DNA of 15,285 nt. Origin: Bacillota bacterium. Lineage in GTDB: Bacteria > Bacillota > Bacilli > Paenibacillales > NBRC-103111. The stretch covers positions 1 through 15,285 of the forward strand of contig JAEWMH010000170.1 in the NCBI GenBank assembly GCA_023393235.1, written 5' to 3'. A model generated the notes under the pieces. The model was not told the origin of the DNA. It made no database searches and saw only the letters and a list, made by a program, of their open reading frames with translations. Position numbers and translations under genes: made by a program. Below are positions 1 to 8,100 of this stretch, piece after piece; the stretch's first letter is position 1; every line of letters begins with the position of its first letter.

Positions 1-65
1 GGTTCGGGGTGGAAGCACAGCAATGTGTGGAGCTGACGAATACTAATCGGTCGAGGGCTTATCCA
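1..65 (+). rRNA. 23S rRNA, 3' end (partial)
   Basis: The first 60-odd bases match the well known 3' terminus of Firmicute 23S rRNA: a GGTGGAAGCA segment, then GTGTGGAGCTGACGAATACT, then the closing AATCGGTCGAGGGCTTATCC. The rest of the gene lies left of the window. The exact 3' end is not determined; it is placed where the conserved sequence stops and the A/T-rich spacer begins. The tRNA cluster downstream lies in the same orientation and is probably part of the same transcript, since no promoter is evident between them and an intrinsic terminator closes the cluster. No 5S gene follows. Confidence 0.93.
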
Positions 66-122
66 AAACAAATTTGGTTTGTTTGTGAGTTCGCATCCGG
101 TTTTCAGGGCGCAAGTCCTGGA
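66..122 (+). other. 23S-tRNA spacer with two hairpins
   Basis: The spacer holds two clear inverted repeats. The first is AAACAAA (66-72) against TTTGTTT (78-84), a perfect 7-bp stem with a 5-base loop, right at the 23S end. The second is TTCAGGGC (103-110) against GTCCTGGA (115-122), 8 pairs including two G-T, closed by a GCAA tetraloop. Hairpins at this position are likely processing signals in the precursor RNA, but that role is inferred. Neither is followed by a T run, so they are not terminators. No 5S rRNA sequence is recognisable here. Confidence 0.5.
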
Positions 123-134
123 GATTGATTGCTT

Positions 135-222
135 GGAGAGATACCCAAGTGGCTCAAGGGGACCCTCTGCTAAGGGGTTAGACTGCGTAAGTGGTGCGAG
201 GGTTCGAATCCCTCTCTCTCCG
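135..222 (+). tRNA. tRNA-Ser (GCT)
   Basis: Acceptor stem GGAGAGA (135-141) pairs with TCTCTCC (215-221), with discriminator G222. The anticodon stem ACCCT/GGGGT encloses the loop CTGCTAA, giving anticodon GCT at 169-171 (reads AGC/AGT). A long variable arm and a GGTTCGAATCC T-arm fit the class II serine tRNA structure. No CCA is encoded; the next bases are TTC. Confidence 0.93.
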
Positions 223-241
223 TTCTGTTTTTTTTTAATAT

Positions 242-318
242 GGCGGTGTAGCTCAGCTGGCTAGAGCGTTCGGTTCATACCCGAAAGGTCGGGGGTTCGA
301 TTCCCTTCGCCGCTACCA
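242..318 (+). tRNA. tRNA-Met (CAT), elongator
   Basis: Acceptor stem GGCGGTG (242-248) pairs with CGCCGCT (308-314), including the G1-U72 wobble also found in the Bacillus elongator tRNA-Met. The anticodon CAT lies at 276-278 in loop TTCATAC. The CCA end is encoded (316-318). It differs from the initiator tRNA at 439-512, which has an unpaired first position and three G-C pairs in the anticodon stem, so this copy is called the elongator. Confidence 0.92.
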
Positions 319-346
319 TCTTTACTTCCTATTGTAGGACAAGCAA

Positions 347-422
347 GGGCGCTTAGCTCAGCTGGGAGAGCATCTGCCTTACAAGCAGAGGGTCGGCGGT
401 TCGATCCCGTCAGCGCCCACCA
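347..422 (+). tRNA. tRNA-Val (TAC)
   Basis: Acceptor stem GGGCGCT (347-353) pairs with AGCGCCC (412-418). The anticodon stem CTGC/GCAG encloses loop CTTACAA, giving anticodon TAC at 380-382. D-arm GCTCAGCTGGGAGAGC and T-arm GGTTCGATCC are canonical. The CCA end is encoded (420-422). Confidence 0.94.
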
Positions 423-438
423 TATACTTATCTAACGA

Positions 439-512
<74 letters not shown>

Positions 513-531
513 TTAAATACCTTTTTACTGC

Positions 532-608
532 GGAGCCGTGGTGTAGAGGCCTAACATGCCTGCCTGTCACGCAGGAGACCGCGAGTTCGAATCTCGTCGG
601 CTCCGCCA
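532..608 (+). tRNA. tRNA-Asp (GTC)
   Basis: Acceptor stem GGAGCCG (532-538) pairs with CGGCTCC (598-604). The anticodon stem CCTGC/GCAGG encloses loop CTGTCAC, giving anticodon GTC at 566-568. T-arm is GAGTTCGAATCTC. Discriminator G605 precedes an encoded CCA (606-608). Confidence 0.94.
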
Positions 609-622
609 TTTTAACTTCATAT

Positions 623-707
623 GCGGTCGTGGCGGAATTGGCAGACGCGCTGGATTCAGGTTGCAGTGGACTAATACTCCGTGGAGGTTCGAGTCCTCTC
701 GACCGCA
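623..707 (+). tRNA. tRNA-Leu (CAG), with stem defects
   Basis: Acceptor stem GCGGTCG (623-629) pairs perfectly with CGACCGC (700-706), with discriminator A707. A long variable arm (667-682) and a GGTTCGAGTCC T-arm identify a class II leucine tRNA. The anticodon is CAG at 657-659 in loop TTCAGGT. Two oddities are visible. The anticodon stem CTGGA (650-654) faces TGCAG (662-666), leaving a G653-G663 mismatch in an otherwise paired stem. The variable-arm stem has only three Watson-Crick pairs before a C671-C677 clash. The bases after the discriminator read CTA, not CCA. It may still function, since CCA is added post-transcriptionally in several neighbours, but it could also be decaying or contain sequencing errors. 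Confidence 0.85.
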
Positions 708-720
708 CTAAAGCACAGCA

Positions 721-752
721 AGGGTTTCGGTGTTCTTCACCGGAGCCTTTTT
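721..752 (+). terminator. Intrinsic terminator of rRNA-tRNA transcript
   Basis: A 12-bp hairpin with the strong core CGGTG (728-732) / CACCG (738-742) around loop TTCTT is extended by G-C, A-T and G-T pairs out to 721 and 749. It is followed by a run of T (748-752). It lies 14 bases after the last tRNA and ahead of the next promoter, so it closes the rRNA-tRNA unit. Confidence 0.85.
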
Positions 753-784
753 GCTTTATTCCGGTGAGCAACCCCACCATTTTC

Positions 785-813
785 CTGCAGGCTCCTGCTT
801 CTTCCCGTATAAT
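785..813 (+). promoter_or_regulatory. Putative sigma-A promoter of the response regulator
   Basis: A perfect TATAAT lies at 808-813, 27 bases ahead of the chosen start. The hexamer 17 bases upstream (785-790, CTGCAG) is a poor -35 match, which would suit a promoter needing an activator. The -35 area holds the 8-bp palindrome CCTGCAGG (784-791). The position between the preceding terminator and the ribosome binding site supports the call. Confidence 0.5.
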
Positions 814-840
814 AAAAGGAAATACTGGAGAGCGGGGACA

Positions 841-2454
841 ATGCCCATGTACAAGCTGTTGATTGTAGATAATGAGCCTAGGGTACGCTACGGTCTTCGC
901 CATTATTTGAATTGGAGCGCATACGGCATTGAGGTGGCGGGGGAGGCTGAGGACGGGGAGTCGGCGCTACAAGAAGCGGAGCGTCTGAAGCCAGATATCG
1001 TATTGACGGATGTGCGGCTGCATCATTTAGACGGAATTGAATTATCCCGGCGGCTGAGGGAATGTTACCCCCGGATCAAAATTGTCTTTGTTAGCGAGCA
1101 TAATGTAGCGGATTATCTGAAATCGGCCTTGCAGCTGAATGCGGTGGATTATATTTTTAAACCAGTCAATCTGCGTGAGCTTCGACAGGTGGTGAGGCGG
1201 ATTACCGCGGACCTGGCAGAGCAGGACAGACAGCTGCAGACAGCTCGGGACATGCAGGTGAAGCTGAGGGAAAGTCTGCCGCTTCTGCGGGAGCGGTTCC
1301 TGTATGCACTTCTGGGGCAGAGGCTGTCTCCCGGTTTGATACAGGAGCGGATCGCTTTTTTGGAGCTCAACCTGCCGGTGTCGGCAGATTATGTAGTATT
1401 GGTCATCAGTGTTGATGATTATGCGGAAATGCTGGCTTCCCGCAATGAACGGGACAGGCAGCTGCTGATGTATGCCGCGGTGAATGTTTGCCAGGAGCTT
1501 ATGGACCTGGACATGGGCGGATATGTCTTTGAGGTGCGGAGCGGGGAATTGGCGTGTATTCTCCGTTTGGAGAGCAAAGGCCATTGCGAGGAACGGCTGC
1601 TGGCGTTAGCCGAAGCGATCCGGTATAACCTGGAGCGTTGGCTGGCTTTGACGGTTACCATCGGTGTGGGGGATCGGAGCAAGGGGCTGGGGCATATCAG
1701 CCACTCTTTCGCTCAAGCCCGGGAGGCAGCGGAACGGAAATGGTATTTAGGCAAAAACCGCATCATTACCACGAACAGTCCGGAACCTTCCGAGGAGCAG
1801 GTTTTTCGGGTGGACCACACGCGAATCGAGCGGTTGACAGTCCTGATGAAGGCAGGAGATGCAGAACGGCTGCAGGAAGAACTGGATTGTATTTTTGGCC
1901 AGTTGGCCAAAAGCTGGAGAAGTGGAGCTGACTATATCCGCAATCTCAGCCTGCAGCTGGCGCTTCTGGCTGATCAGCTCCTATTGGAGCTGGGGATACA
2001 AGGACCGTATGCGCAAGAGTCCTCGGTTTGGGAGATATTGGCCAGGCAAGAAACGATTGAGGAGCTTCACCGTACCCTGGAGCAGCTTCTTTCGGAACGG
2101 TGTGCCTTGATTTGGGAACGGCGGAACGGAAAGTACGGTAATTTGGTAGAGCGGGTGCAGGCGATCATCAATGCCCGTTTTTCGGAGAATATTTCAGTCA
2201 CCGATATTGGCCGGGATGTATTCTTGACGCCTACATATGTCTGCCTGCTATACAAGCAGGAGACCGGGAGGACGGTCAATGATTATTTGACCCAGGTCAG
2301 GGTGGAACGGGCGAAAGAGCTGCTGCGCAACCCCCGGAATAAGCTGTACGATATTTGCTACGCGGTAGGTTATGCCGACCCCAGTTATTTTACGAAGCTA
2401 TTCAAGAAAATAGCCGGCGTTACGCCCAGTGCTTACCGGGACAGCATCAAGTAA
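841..2454 (+). CDS. Orphan YesN/AraC-type response regulator
   Basis: Predicted 537-residue cytoplasmic transcription factor. Residues 4-120 form a receiver domain with phosphoacceptor D57 (motif LTDVRL), S85 and K107 (FKPV). The N-terminal acidic pair, normally DD, reads D10-N11 (VDNEP), so one metal-binding acid is replaced. Residues 121-430 form the poorly defined linker usual in this family, including a degenerate GGDEF-like stretch around GVGDRSKGLGHISHSF. Residues 440-535 are a double helix-turn-helix of the AraC/XylS type, ending in the signature GYADPSYFTKLFKK and GVTPSAYR. The start at 841 follows a GGAGAG site at 827-832; ATG 847 is also possible. An upstream in-frame ATG at 730 is rejected because it lies inside the rRNA-tRNA terminator. 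No histidine kinase gene adjoins it. By family it would be phosphorylated by a sensor kinase and activate carbohydrate-use genes; the neighbouring glycanase is a candidate target. Confidence 0.93.
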   Translation: MPMYKLLIVDNEPRVRYGLRHYLNWSAYGIEVAGEAEDGESALQEAERLKPDIVLTDVRLHHLDGIELSRRLRECYPRIKIVFVSEHNVADYLKSALQLNAVDYIFKPVNLRELRQVVRRITADLAEQDRQLQTARDMQVKLRESLPLLRERFLYALLGQRLSPGLIQERIAFLELNLPVSADYVVLVISVDDYAEMLASRNERDRQLLMYAAVNVCQELMDLDMGGYVFEVRSGELACILRLESKGHCEERLLALAEAIRYNLERWLALTVTIGVGDRSKGLGHISHSFAQAREAAERKWYLGKNRIITTNSPEPSEEQVFRVDHTRIERLTVLMKAGDAERLQEELDCIFGQLAKSWRSGADYIRNLSLQLALLADQLLLELGIQGPYAQESSVWEILARQETIEELHRTLEQLLSERCALIWERRNGKYGNLVERVQAIINARFSENISVTDIGRDVFLTPTYVCLLYKQETGRTVNDYLTQVRVERAKELLRNPRNKLYDICYAVGYADPSYFTKLFKKIAGVTPSAYRDSIK

Positions 2455-2482
2455 CGGGTGCTTCCAGTACCCTGTTGACCGG

Positions 2483-2513
2483 GACTTGCTCTTACGGAGC
2501 AGGTCTTTTTTTT
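2483..2513 (+). terminator. Intrinsic terminator after the response regulator
   Basis: Nine consecutive pairs, GACTTGCTC (2483-2491) with GAGCAGGTC (2497-2505, one G-T), enclose loop TTACG and are followed by eight T residues. It lies 28 bases after the stop codon and separates this gene from the downstream surface glycanase gene. Confidence 0.92.
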
Positions 2514-2585
2514 ATGATTTTTTCGGGGAATGGTCTGGGTATGGAGCCTCTATAGGAATCCACCAGAAATTGAAGGTTTGTCATC

Positions 2586-2614
2586 TGTAAGGGGACCTGC
2601 GGATTGCCTATAAT
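2586..2614 (+). promoter_or_regulatory. Putative promoter of the surface glycanase gene
   Basis: A perfect TATAAT lies at 2609-2614. The hexamer 17 bases upstream (2586-2591, TGTAAG) matches the -35 consensus poorly, so an activator may be needed. Between it and the start are a 10-bp palindrome AGCTGCAGCT (2642-2651) and a GGAAGGGAG ribosome binding site (2658-2666). Confidence 0.45.
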
Positions 2615-2676
2615 TGAACATGCACTCATCATGCTGATAAGAGCTGCAGCTGAAACCGGAAGGGAGATTAGCGTTC

Positions 2677-5600
2677 ATGAAATGGAGAAGGGAACGGATG
2701 CATGAAAGACGCGGTTGGAAGGGCACTCCCCGTTTGGCGTTATGGTTTTTGGCGTTTGTTCTGATTTGCGGAGGCATAGCTCCTTTTTCCGGAGGGAGCA
2801 GGTCTGCTTTTGCCCAAGACTCTGTGGCACAGGACCCCTATGAATGGAGTGGTGTCCCTATCGGCGGGGGCGGCTACGTGACCGGGATGGTAGCCCATCC
2901 AGCCGAGCCGGATCTGGTTTATATCCGGACGGATGTGGGCGGCATGTACCGCTGGAATGAGGCGGAGAAAACCTGGAGGCAGCTGGTGGGTTTTGCCGAT
3001 CGCAGTGAGGTGAATTTGTACGGGGTAGACAGCATGGCTATTGATCCCAGTAATCCCGACATTCTCTATGCTGCATTAGGCAAGTATGATTACTGGTCGC
3101 CCAGCGATATTTATAAATCTGCGGACCGGGGAGAAACCTGGACCAGAACCAATCTGAAGGCTGGCGGGGAGGATGTCCCCATGAATGCCAACGGCGTTAA
3201 TAAAATCACGGAACGGATCGCTGTTGATCCCAACGATGGGAATGTGATTTATTACGGCTCCCGGACCAAGGGGCTCTTCCGGAGCACTGCCGCAGCCAAC
3301 AGCGGGAGCTGGGGCAAGGTGACTTCCTTCCCGGCTTTTGCCGATAGCACCAACAGCGGTATTACCTTTATTGCCTTCGATCCGGCTACAGGCGGGAATG
3401 GGCAGCCCAGTCAGACCATTTATGCAGGCGCTTTCAATACGGGAGTGTATGTCAGCCGGAATGCGGGAGCAACCTGGACGCTGCTGTCCGGCAGCCCGGT
3501 GAAGCCCAAGAAGGCCCTTATCGACCAGGACGGATACCTGTATGTCACCCATAGCTCAGGGATTGCCAGACTGGAGGGCAATAGCTGGGTGGATCTCACT
3601 CCTTCAGGGGAAGCGGGGAAGATATTTATCGGCATCACCGTGGACCGTGCGGATAAGAACGTCATCATGACGGCGCGTGGTATGGGTGAGCATAATAACC
3701 CTATCTACCGTTCCACGGACCGCGGCGCCACCTGGACAAAATTGACCTATACCCGCAACATTACCACACCGTGGATGCCCAATTGGCATTGGTCCTCGGA
3801 AACCTCTGCGATCCTCATTGACCCTTATAATTCCAAGCGGGTGTGGTTTACGGACTGGTATTATCCCTGGCGGACAGACGATATTACGGTTGCACCTTCG
3901 GAATGGACAAATTATGCCAAAGGCCTGGAGTCCACGGTCAATGTCAGCAATTTGTCCAGCCCTCCCGGAGGAAGGACGATTCTGCACAGCGGCATTGCCG
4001 ATAACGGGGGCTTCGATCATGTTTCGCTGACGAATTTTCCTGCCTCAACCTATTTTACGGGCAACAGCGCGATTGGACTGATGACCACAACGGGCATCGA
4101 TGTGCAGGTGACCGACCCGGAATTTGTTGTGCGTGTGGGAACGTACGGCTGGAACGGGGATAACCGGGAAAGCCCGGGCAACGGTGCCTATTCCCTGGAT
4201 GGAGGCGAAAACTATACCGGATTTGCCACGCTGCCTTACAAAAAGGCTCAGGGAGGAAGAGTGGCGGTATCAGCTACCAGCCCCGATAACATCATCTGGA
4301 TGCCTCAGCGCAGTGATGTGTATGTGACGCTTGACCGGGGGGTTACCTGGCAGCGGGGTGTGGGAGCACCGTCGGGGGGACTGTCCGGTGACAACGTGTT
4401 CGGGAATTATTATCAGCCGCTGTCCTCGGATAAGGTGAACGGCAGTATCTTTTATCTGTATGACAAGTCCGGCCGCATGTACGTCACCACTAATGGAGGC
4501 ATTTCTTGGAGTCCGGGAGGAGCCCTGCCTGCACAATCCACTGCATGGCATAATGTGGAGGCGGCTCCCGGGATCATGGGAGAGGTCTGGGTCGGCCTCA
4601 ATAACCAGGGATTATACCGTTCCAGCGACGCAGGAAAAAGCTTCGCGAAGGTTGAGGGCGTAGAGACGGCATTCCTGTTCAGCTTTGGCAAACATGCTCC
4701 CGGAAGGTTGAATCCGGCCGTATTCGTCTATGGGAAGGTGGCGGGGCATGCCAAGGAAGCCATATTCCGCTCCGATGATATGGGGGAAACCTGGGTGAAG
4801 GCCAGTGTGGATGAGCCCTTCCCCGGAAATGACCCCAACGCCATGACCGGAGACCGCCAGGTTCACGGCCGGGTCTACGTCGGCACCAATGGCAGCGGTC
4901 TGCTCTACGGCGCCAGAACCGAGCCGCTTGCTGCTCCCGTTTATACGGATACGGAAACTCCCTCGGTGCCAAACGGCTTGCGGGTGACAGCTGCCAAGAA
5001 AGCATCTGTGGATGTTTCGTGGAATGCGGCAACGGATACCGGAGGTTCGGGGATTAAGGGGTACCGGATCTCTGACGGGAATGGATCAATTCTTGCGGAA
5101 ACATACGGAACCTCCTACAGTGTAGCGGGGCTCGTGGAGAAAACCGCCTATAGCTTCAAGGTTCAAGCAATGGATTATGCAGGCAATTTGTCCGGCTTCA
5201 GCGCTATTGTGACTGCAACCACACAGGAAGCGAAGGATACAACACCTCCCTCCATACCGCAGGGCTTACATGCTCTTGAATCCACAGCAGTAAAAGTTCG
5301 ATTGGCCTGGGAGCCAAATCAGGAGGCGGACCTGCTGGGCTACAATCTGTACCGCGGCGAAACGCCGGATTTTGAGCCTTCCGATACGAACCGGATCGGT
5401 ACGATGCTGACAGCAAGCCAATATACCGATTGGAGCGGGATTAAAGAGAATACTACCTATTATTACAAGCTCCAGGCAGCGGATATCAACAGACTGATGT
5501 CCGGGATTTCCACGGAGCTTGCGGTGAGGACATCTCCGGACAGCCGTGTGGAGCTGATTGTTGATAATCTGGATAGCGGGTTTACGTCGGACGGCGGCTG

Positions 5601-8091
5601 GTCGGCAAGCCAGTATACGACATCACGGTTTGGCCTTAATTATTTCCATGATGCCAATGTTGCCGGCAAATGGGCCAAATGGACGCCTTATATTACACAA
5701 GCCGGAGAGTACAACGTATACATGCTGTGGAATTCCCCCGGGAGCCGGGGCTACAATATTCCGTTGGAAATTGCCTATGAAGGCGGGAAAGACAACTCCA
5801 AGCAGATTCATCAAAATGGTGTTGACAATATGTGGGTATACCTTGGCACATACCATTTTGCTCCCGGCACCGGGCAATATGTGAAATTGACCACCAACGG
5901 AACCGACATCACCATTGCTGATGCCGTGAAGTTCTCTCTGGCCGCAACGGACCCTTATGGCACCACGCATGAAAATAAGGCAACCCCCGGAGATGCGGCG
6001 TCCCCAGTCATCAAGCTGGACCAAACGGACGGGACAGTGACCGGGCTGGTATACGGGGTGTCAGGCCGGACCAACAAAGGCGCTTTGCTGTCGGTGCGGG
6101 TCAATGGAACGGAAATCCCCACACCGTACAGCAGCAACTACGTCAATAGCTTCCGTTTGACCCTTCCTCTTACGGAAGGCTCCAACCAGATCCAGATTGA
6201 TGCCGTGGAGCGGGGAGGCCAGACATTCTCCGCAGCGTTGTCTCTCCAGGCCGTCATTCCGCCAGTACCGGCAACTAGTGTTACTATGGATACCTACGAA
6301 ATGCCTGCAGTGATACAGCCTGGGGATCAATTTAAGCTGTGGGCAGCCGTGCAGCCAGGGGATGCCAGTGTCAAAACCATAATCTTTACAACCAGCAATC
6401 CCGCGGTGGCTACGGTGACGGATGCTGTATACCAGCCTGCCGACGGGAAAACTCAAGTGCTGGTTACGGCTGTAAGCCCAGGGCAAGCAGTGATCACAGC
6501 CACAAGTACAGACGGTCAATGGACCGATGAGCTGGGCATCCGGGTGGAAGGGCCAGTCGATCCCGGCGAAACGGATATCACACCCCCTGGTGAGGTAACC
6601 GCAGCTGTTGTAAGCCCAGGAGACAGGCAGCTGACACTCACCTGGTCTGATCCGCCGGATGAGGATCTGGCATCGGTTCGCATCATACGGGAGAACCCCG
6701 TGCTTTCTGTTACGGAAGCGGTGTATGTCCCTGCAGGGCAGAGGAGCATCATCATATCCGGCCTGGACAATGGGATATCGTACACCTACCGGATCAGCAC
6801 CCGGGACCAGGCAGGAAACCTGTCATCCGGCATAACGGTCACCGGAACACCCCAAGCTCCGGCAGTCTATTCCGACGGCAGCTCAGGCCCTTCGCCAGAT
6901 CCGGGGAAGGCTGCTGATTCCGTCGGGCAAGGAAAGCTTGCAGTCACCGTGACTCCTGCTGCCGGCGGTATCTCCCGTCTGGTCCTGCGGGAGACGGATA
7001 TAAAGAAGGCGGTGGAGCAGGCTCTAGGGCTTTCAGGCACAGTGGATATCGAGATTGCCTCCACAGAGCCGCTGCAGGGGCTGGAGGTGGAATTGCCCAT
7101 TACCTTCGCCAGCCGGGGGGAAGCAGGCAACATAAAAGCCATCCGTATCCATGCCGCCGGTTTAGCTTCCGTGACCTTACCGGCAGAGCTGCTTGCCGTT
7201 CCGGGGGAAACGGGGGTCAAGGTTAAGCTGCAAATCTCCAAGGCAGACGGGGCTGATTCGCAAGGTAAAGCTCAAGCTATTCTGAACGGAGCCGATGTGT
7301 ATGATTTTGCTTTAACCCTGAACGGGAAGCCGATATCAGATTTCGGTACATCCAAAGTGAAGGTGGAGCTGGACTATTCCCTTCAGCCTGGAGAAGAGCC
7401 CCATAAACTGATTGCCTTTACATGGAGCGATAATGCTGAAAAACCGAAGGTGCTGAAAAATAGCCGTTATGATCCGGCAACGAAGAGCTTACTGCTTCAG
7501 CTGCACCAATTAGGCAAATTTGCAGCAGTGCATCACGAAGTGGGCTTTACCGATCTGACAGGGTTCGGTTGGGCACAGGAGGGCATCGAAGCCTTGGCCG
7601 CCCGGGAGGCGGTTAGCGGCATCGGCGGCGGACAGTTTCACCCTGAGGGGAGGGTCACCCGGGCGGAGTTTGTCACCATGCTGATGAATGCGTTTGACCT
7701 TACCCGCACGGAAGCGAAGTCCACACTGGCAGATGTGGAGCAGGGCAGCTGGTATTACGCCGCGCTGGCCTCCGCCCAGGAGCTGGGTATTGTGCAGGGC
7801 AGGGAGGACGGCAGCTTCGGCATCCACGAAGAGATCAGCCGCCAGGATATGGCGGTGGTATTGTACCGTGTGATCCGGCAGCTGGAGGGCCAGCTGAAGC
7901 AGGAGGGACAAAGCGGCGTGTTTGCCGATGAGCAGGAGTTAGCCGGATATGCCCTGGAGGCTGTCCGTTTCCTGAAGCAAACCGGGATTGCGGATGGTGT
8001 GGGCGACGGACGGTTTGCTCCGTATGAAGCTTCCAGCCGCGCCCAGGCGGCGGTTATGATTTACCGGCTGTATCAGCAGATGCGGCCGTAG
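2677..8091 (+). CDS. SLH-anchored GH74-type glycanase (putative xyloglucanase)
   Basis: Predicted 1,804-residue exported multidomain protein. Residues 1-46 are a signal peptide (basic start, hydrophobic core from residue 20, likely cut at AFA/Q47). Residues 55-750 match a GH74 double propeller: opening IGGGGYVTGMVAHP, then RTDVGGMYRW with candidate catalytic base D86, repeated sialidase-like Asp-box motifs (SADRGETW, STDRGATW, SSDAGKSF), and SGIADNGGF with candidate acid D442. FN3 modules lie at about 760-848, 854-950 and 1301-1393; a golvesin-type beta-sandwich (IVDNLDSGF to ADAVKF) at 958-1090; an Ig-like module at 1108-1195; BIG2 at 1200-1290; an unassigned region at 1397-1620; three SLH domains at about 1624-1804. 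SLH domains bind pyruvylated wall polymer, so it should sit on the cell surface. GH74 enzymes cut xyloglucan; that substrate is a family inference. Start 2677 has GGAAGGGAG upstream; ATG 2698 with its own AGAAGGGA is a real alternative. Confidence 0.9.
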   Translation: MKWRRERMHERRGWKGTPRLALWFLAFVLICGGIAPFSGGSRSAFAQDSVAQDPYEWSGVPIGGGGYVTGMVAHPAEPDLVYIRTDVGGMYRWNEAEKTWRQLVGFADRSEVNLYGVDSMAIDPSNPDILYAALGKYDYWSPSDIYKSADRGETWTRTNLKAGGEDVPMNANGVNKITERIAVDPNDGNVIYYGSRTKGLFRSTAAANSGSWGKVTSFPAFADSTNSGITFIAFDPATGGNGQPSQTIYAGAFNTGVYVSRNAGATWTLLSGSPVKPKKALIDQDGYLYVTHSSGIARLEGNSWVDLTPSGEAGKIFIGITVDRADKNVIMTARGMGEHNNPIYRSTDRGATWTKLTYTRNITTPWMPNWHWSSETSAILIDPYNSKRVWFTDWYYPWRTDDITVAPSEWTNYAKGLESTVNVSNLSSPPGGRTILHSGIADNGGFDHVSLTNFPASTYFTGNSAIGLMTTTGIDVQVTDPEFVVRVGTYGWNGDNRESPGNGAYSLDGGENYTGFATLPYKKAQGGRVAVSATSPDNIIWMPQRSDVYVTLDRGVTWQRGVGAPSGGLSGDNVFGNYYQPLSSDKVNGSIFYLYDKSGRMYVTTNGGISWSPGGALPAQSTAWHNVEAAPGIMGEVWVGLNNQGLYRSSDAGKSFAKVEGVETAFLFSFGKHAPGRLNPAVFVYGKVAGHAKEAIFRSDDMGETWVKASVDEPFPGNDPNAMTGDRQVHGRVYVGTNGSGLLYGARTEPLAAPVYTDTETPSVPNGLRVTAAKKASVDVSWNAATDTGGSGIKGYRISDGNGSILAETYGTSYSVAGLVEKTAYSFKVQAMDYAGNLSGFSAIVTATTQEAKDTTPPSIPQGLHALESTAVKVRLAWEPNQEADLLGYNLYRGETPDFEPSDTNRIGTMLTASQYTDWSGIKENTTYYYKLQAADINRLMSGISTELAVRTSPDSRVELIVDNLDSGFTSDGGWSASQYTTSRFGLNYFHDANVAGKWAKWTPYITQAGEYNVYMLWNSPGSRGYNIPLEIAYEGGKDNSKQIHQNGVDNMWVYLGTYHFAPGTGQYVKLTTNGTDITIADAVKFSLAATDPYGTTHENKATPGDAASPVIKLDQTDGTVTGLVYGVSGRTNKGALLSVRVNGTEIPTPYSSNYVNSFRLTLPLTEGSNQIQIDAVERGGQTFSAALSLQAVIPPVPATSVTMDTYEMPAVIQPGDQFKLWAAVQPGDASVKTIIFTTSNPAVATVTDAVYQPADGKTQVLVTAVSPGQAVITATSTDGQWTDELGIRVEGPVDPGETDITPPGEVTAAVVSPGDRQLTLTWSDPPDEDLASVRIIRENPVLSVTEAVYVPAGQRSIIISGLDNGISYTYRISTRDQAGNLSSGITVTGTPQAPAVYSDGSSGPSPDPGKAADSVGQGKLAVTVTPAAGGISRLVLRETDIKKAVEQALGLSGTVDIEIASTEPLQGLEVELPITFASRGEAGNIKAIRIHAAGLASVTLPAELLAVPGETGVKVKLQISKADGADSQGKAQAILNGADVYDFALTLNGKPISDFGTSKVKVELDYSLQPGEEPHKLIAFTWSDNAEKPKVLKNSRYDPATKSLLLQLHQLGKFAAVHHEVGFTDLTGFGWAQEGIEALAAREAVSGIGGGQFHPEGRVTRAEFVTMLMNAFDLTRTEAKSTLADVEQGSWYYAALASAQELGIVQGREDGSFGIHEEISRQDMAVVLYRVIRQLEGQLKQEGQSGVFADEQELAGYALEAVRFLKQTGIADGVGDGRFAPYEASSRAQAAVMIYRLYQQMRP

Positions 8092-8100
8092 CATGTGTTT

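Noticed and set aside
79..264. Plus-strand ORF of 61 codons over the spacer and tRNA-Ser
   Set aside because: It runs through the whole tRNA-Ser gene; the sequence is explained by the RNA genes.
730..840. 37-codon N-terminal extension of the response regulator
   Set aside because: It begins inside the rRNA-tRNA terminator and upstream of the promoter; the receiver domain starts at residue 4 of the shorter form.
1042..1584. Long minus-strand ORF of 180 codons inside the response regulator
   Set aside because: It is antisense to a clear coding gene, has no family resemblance and is typical of shadow frames in G/C-rich genes.
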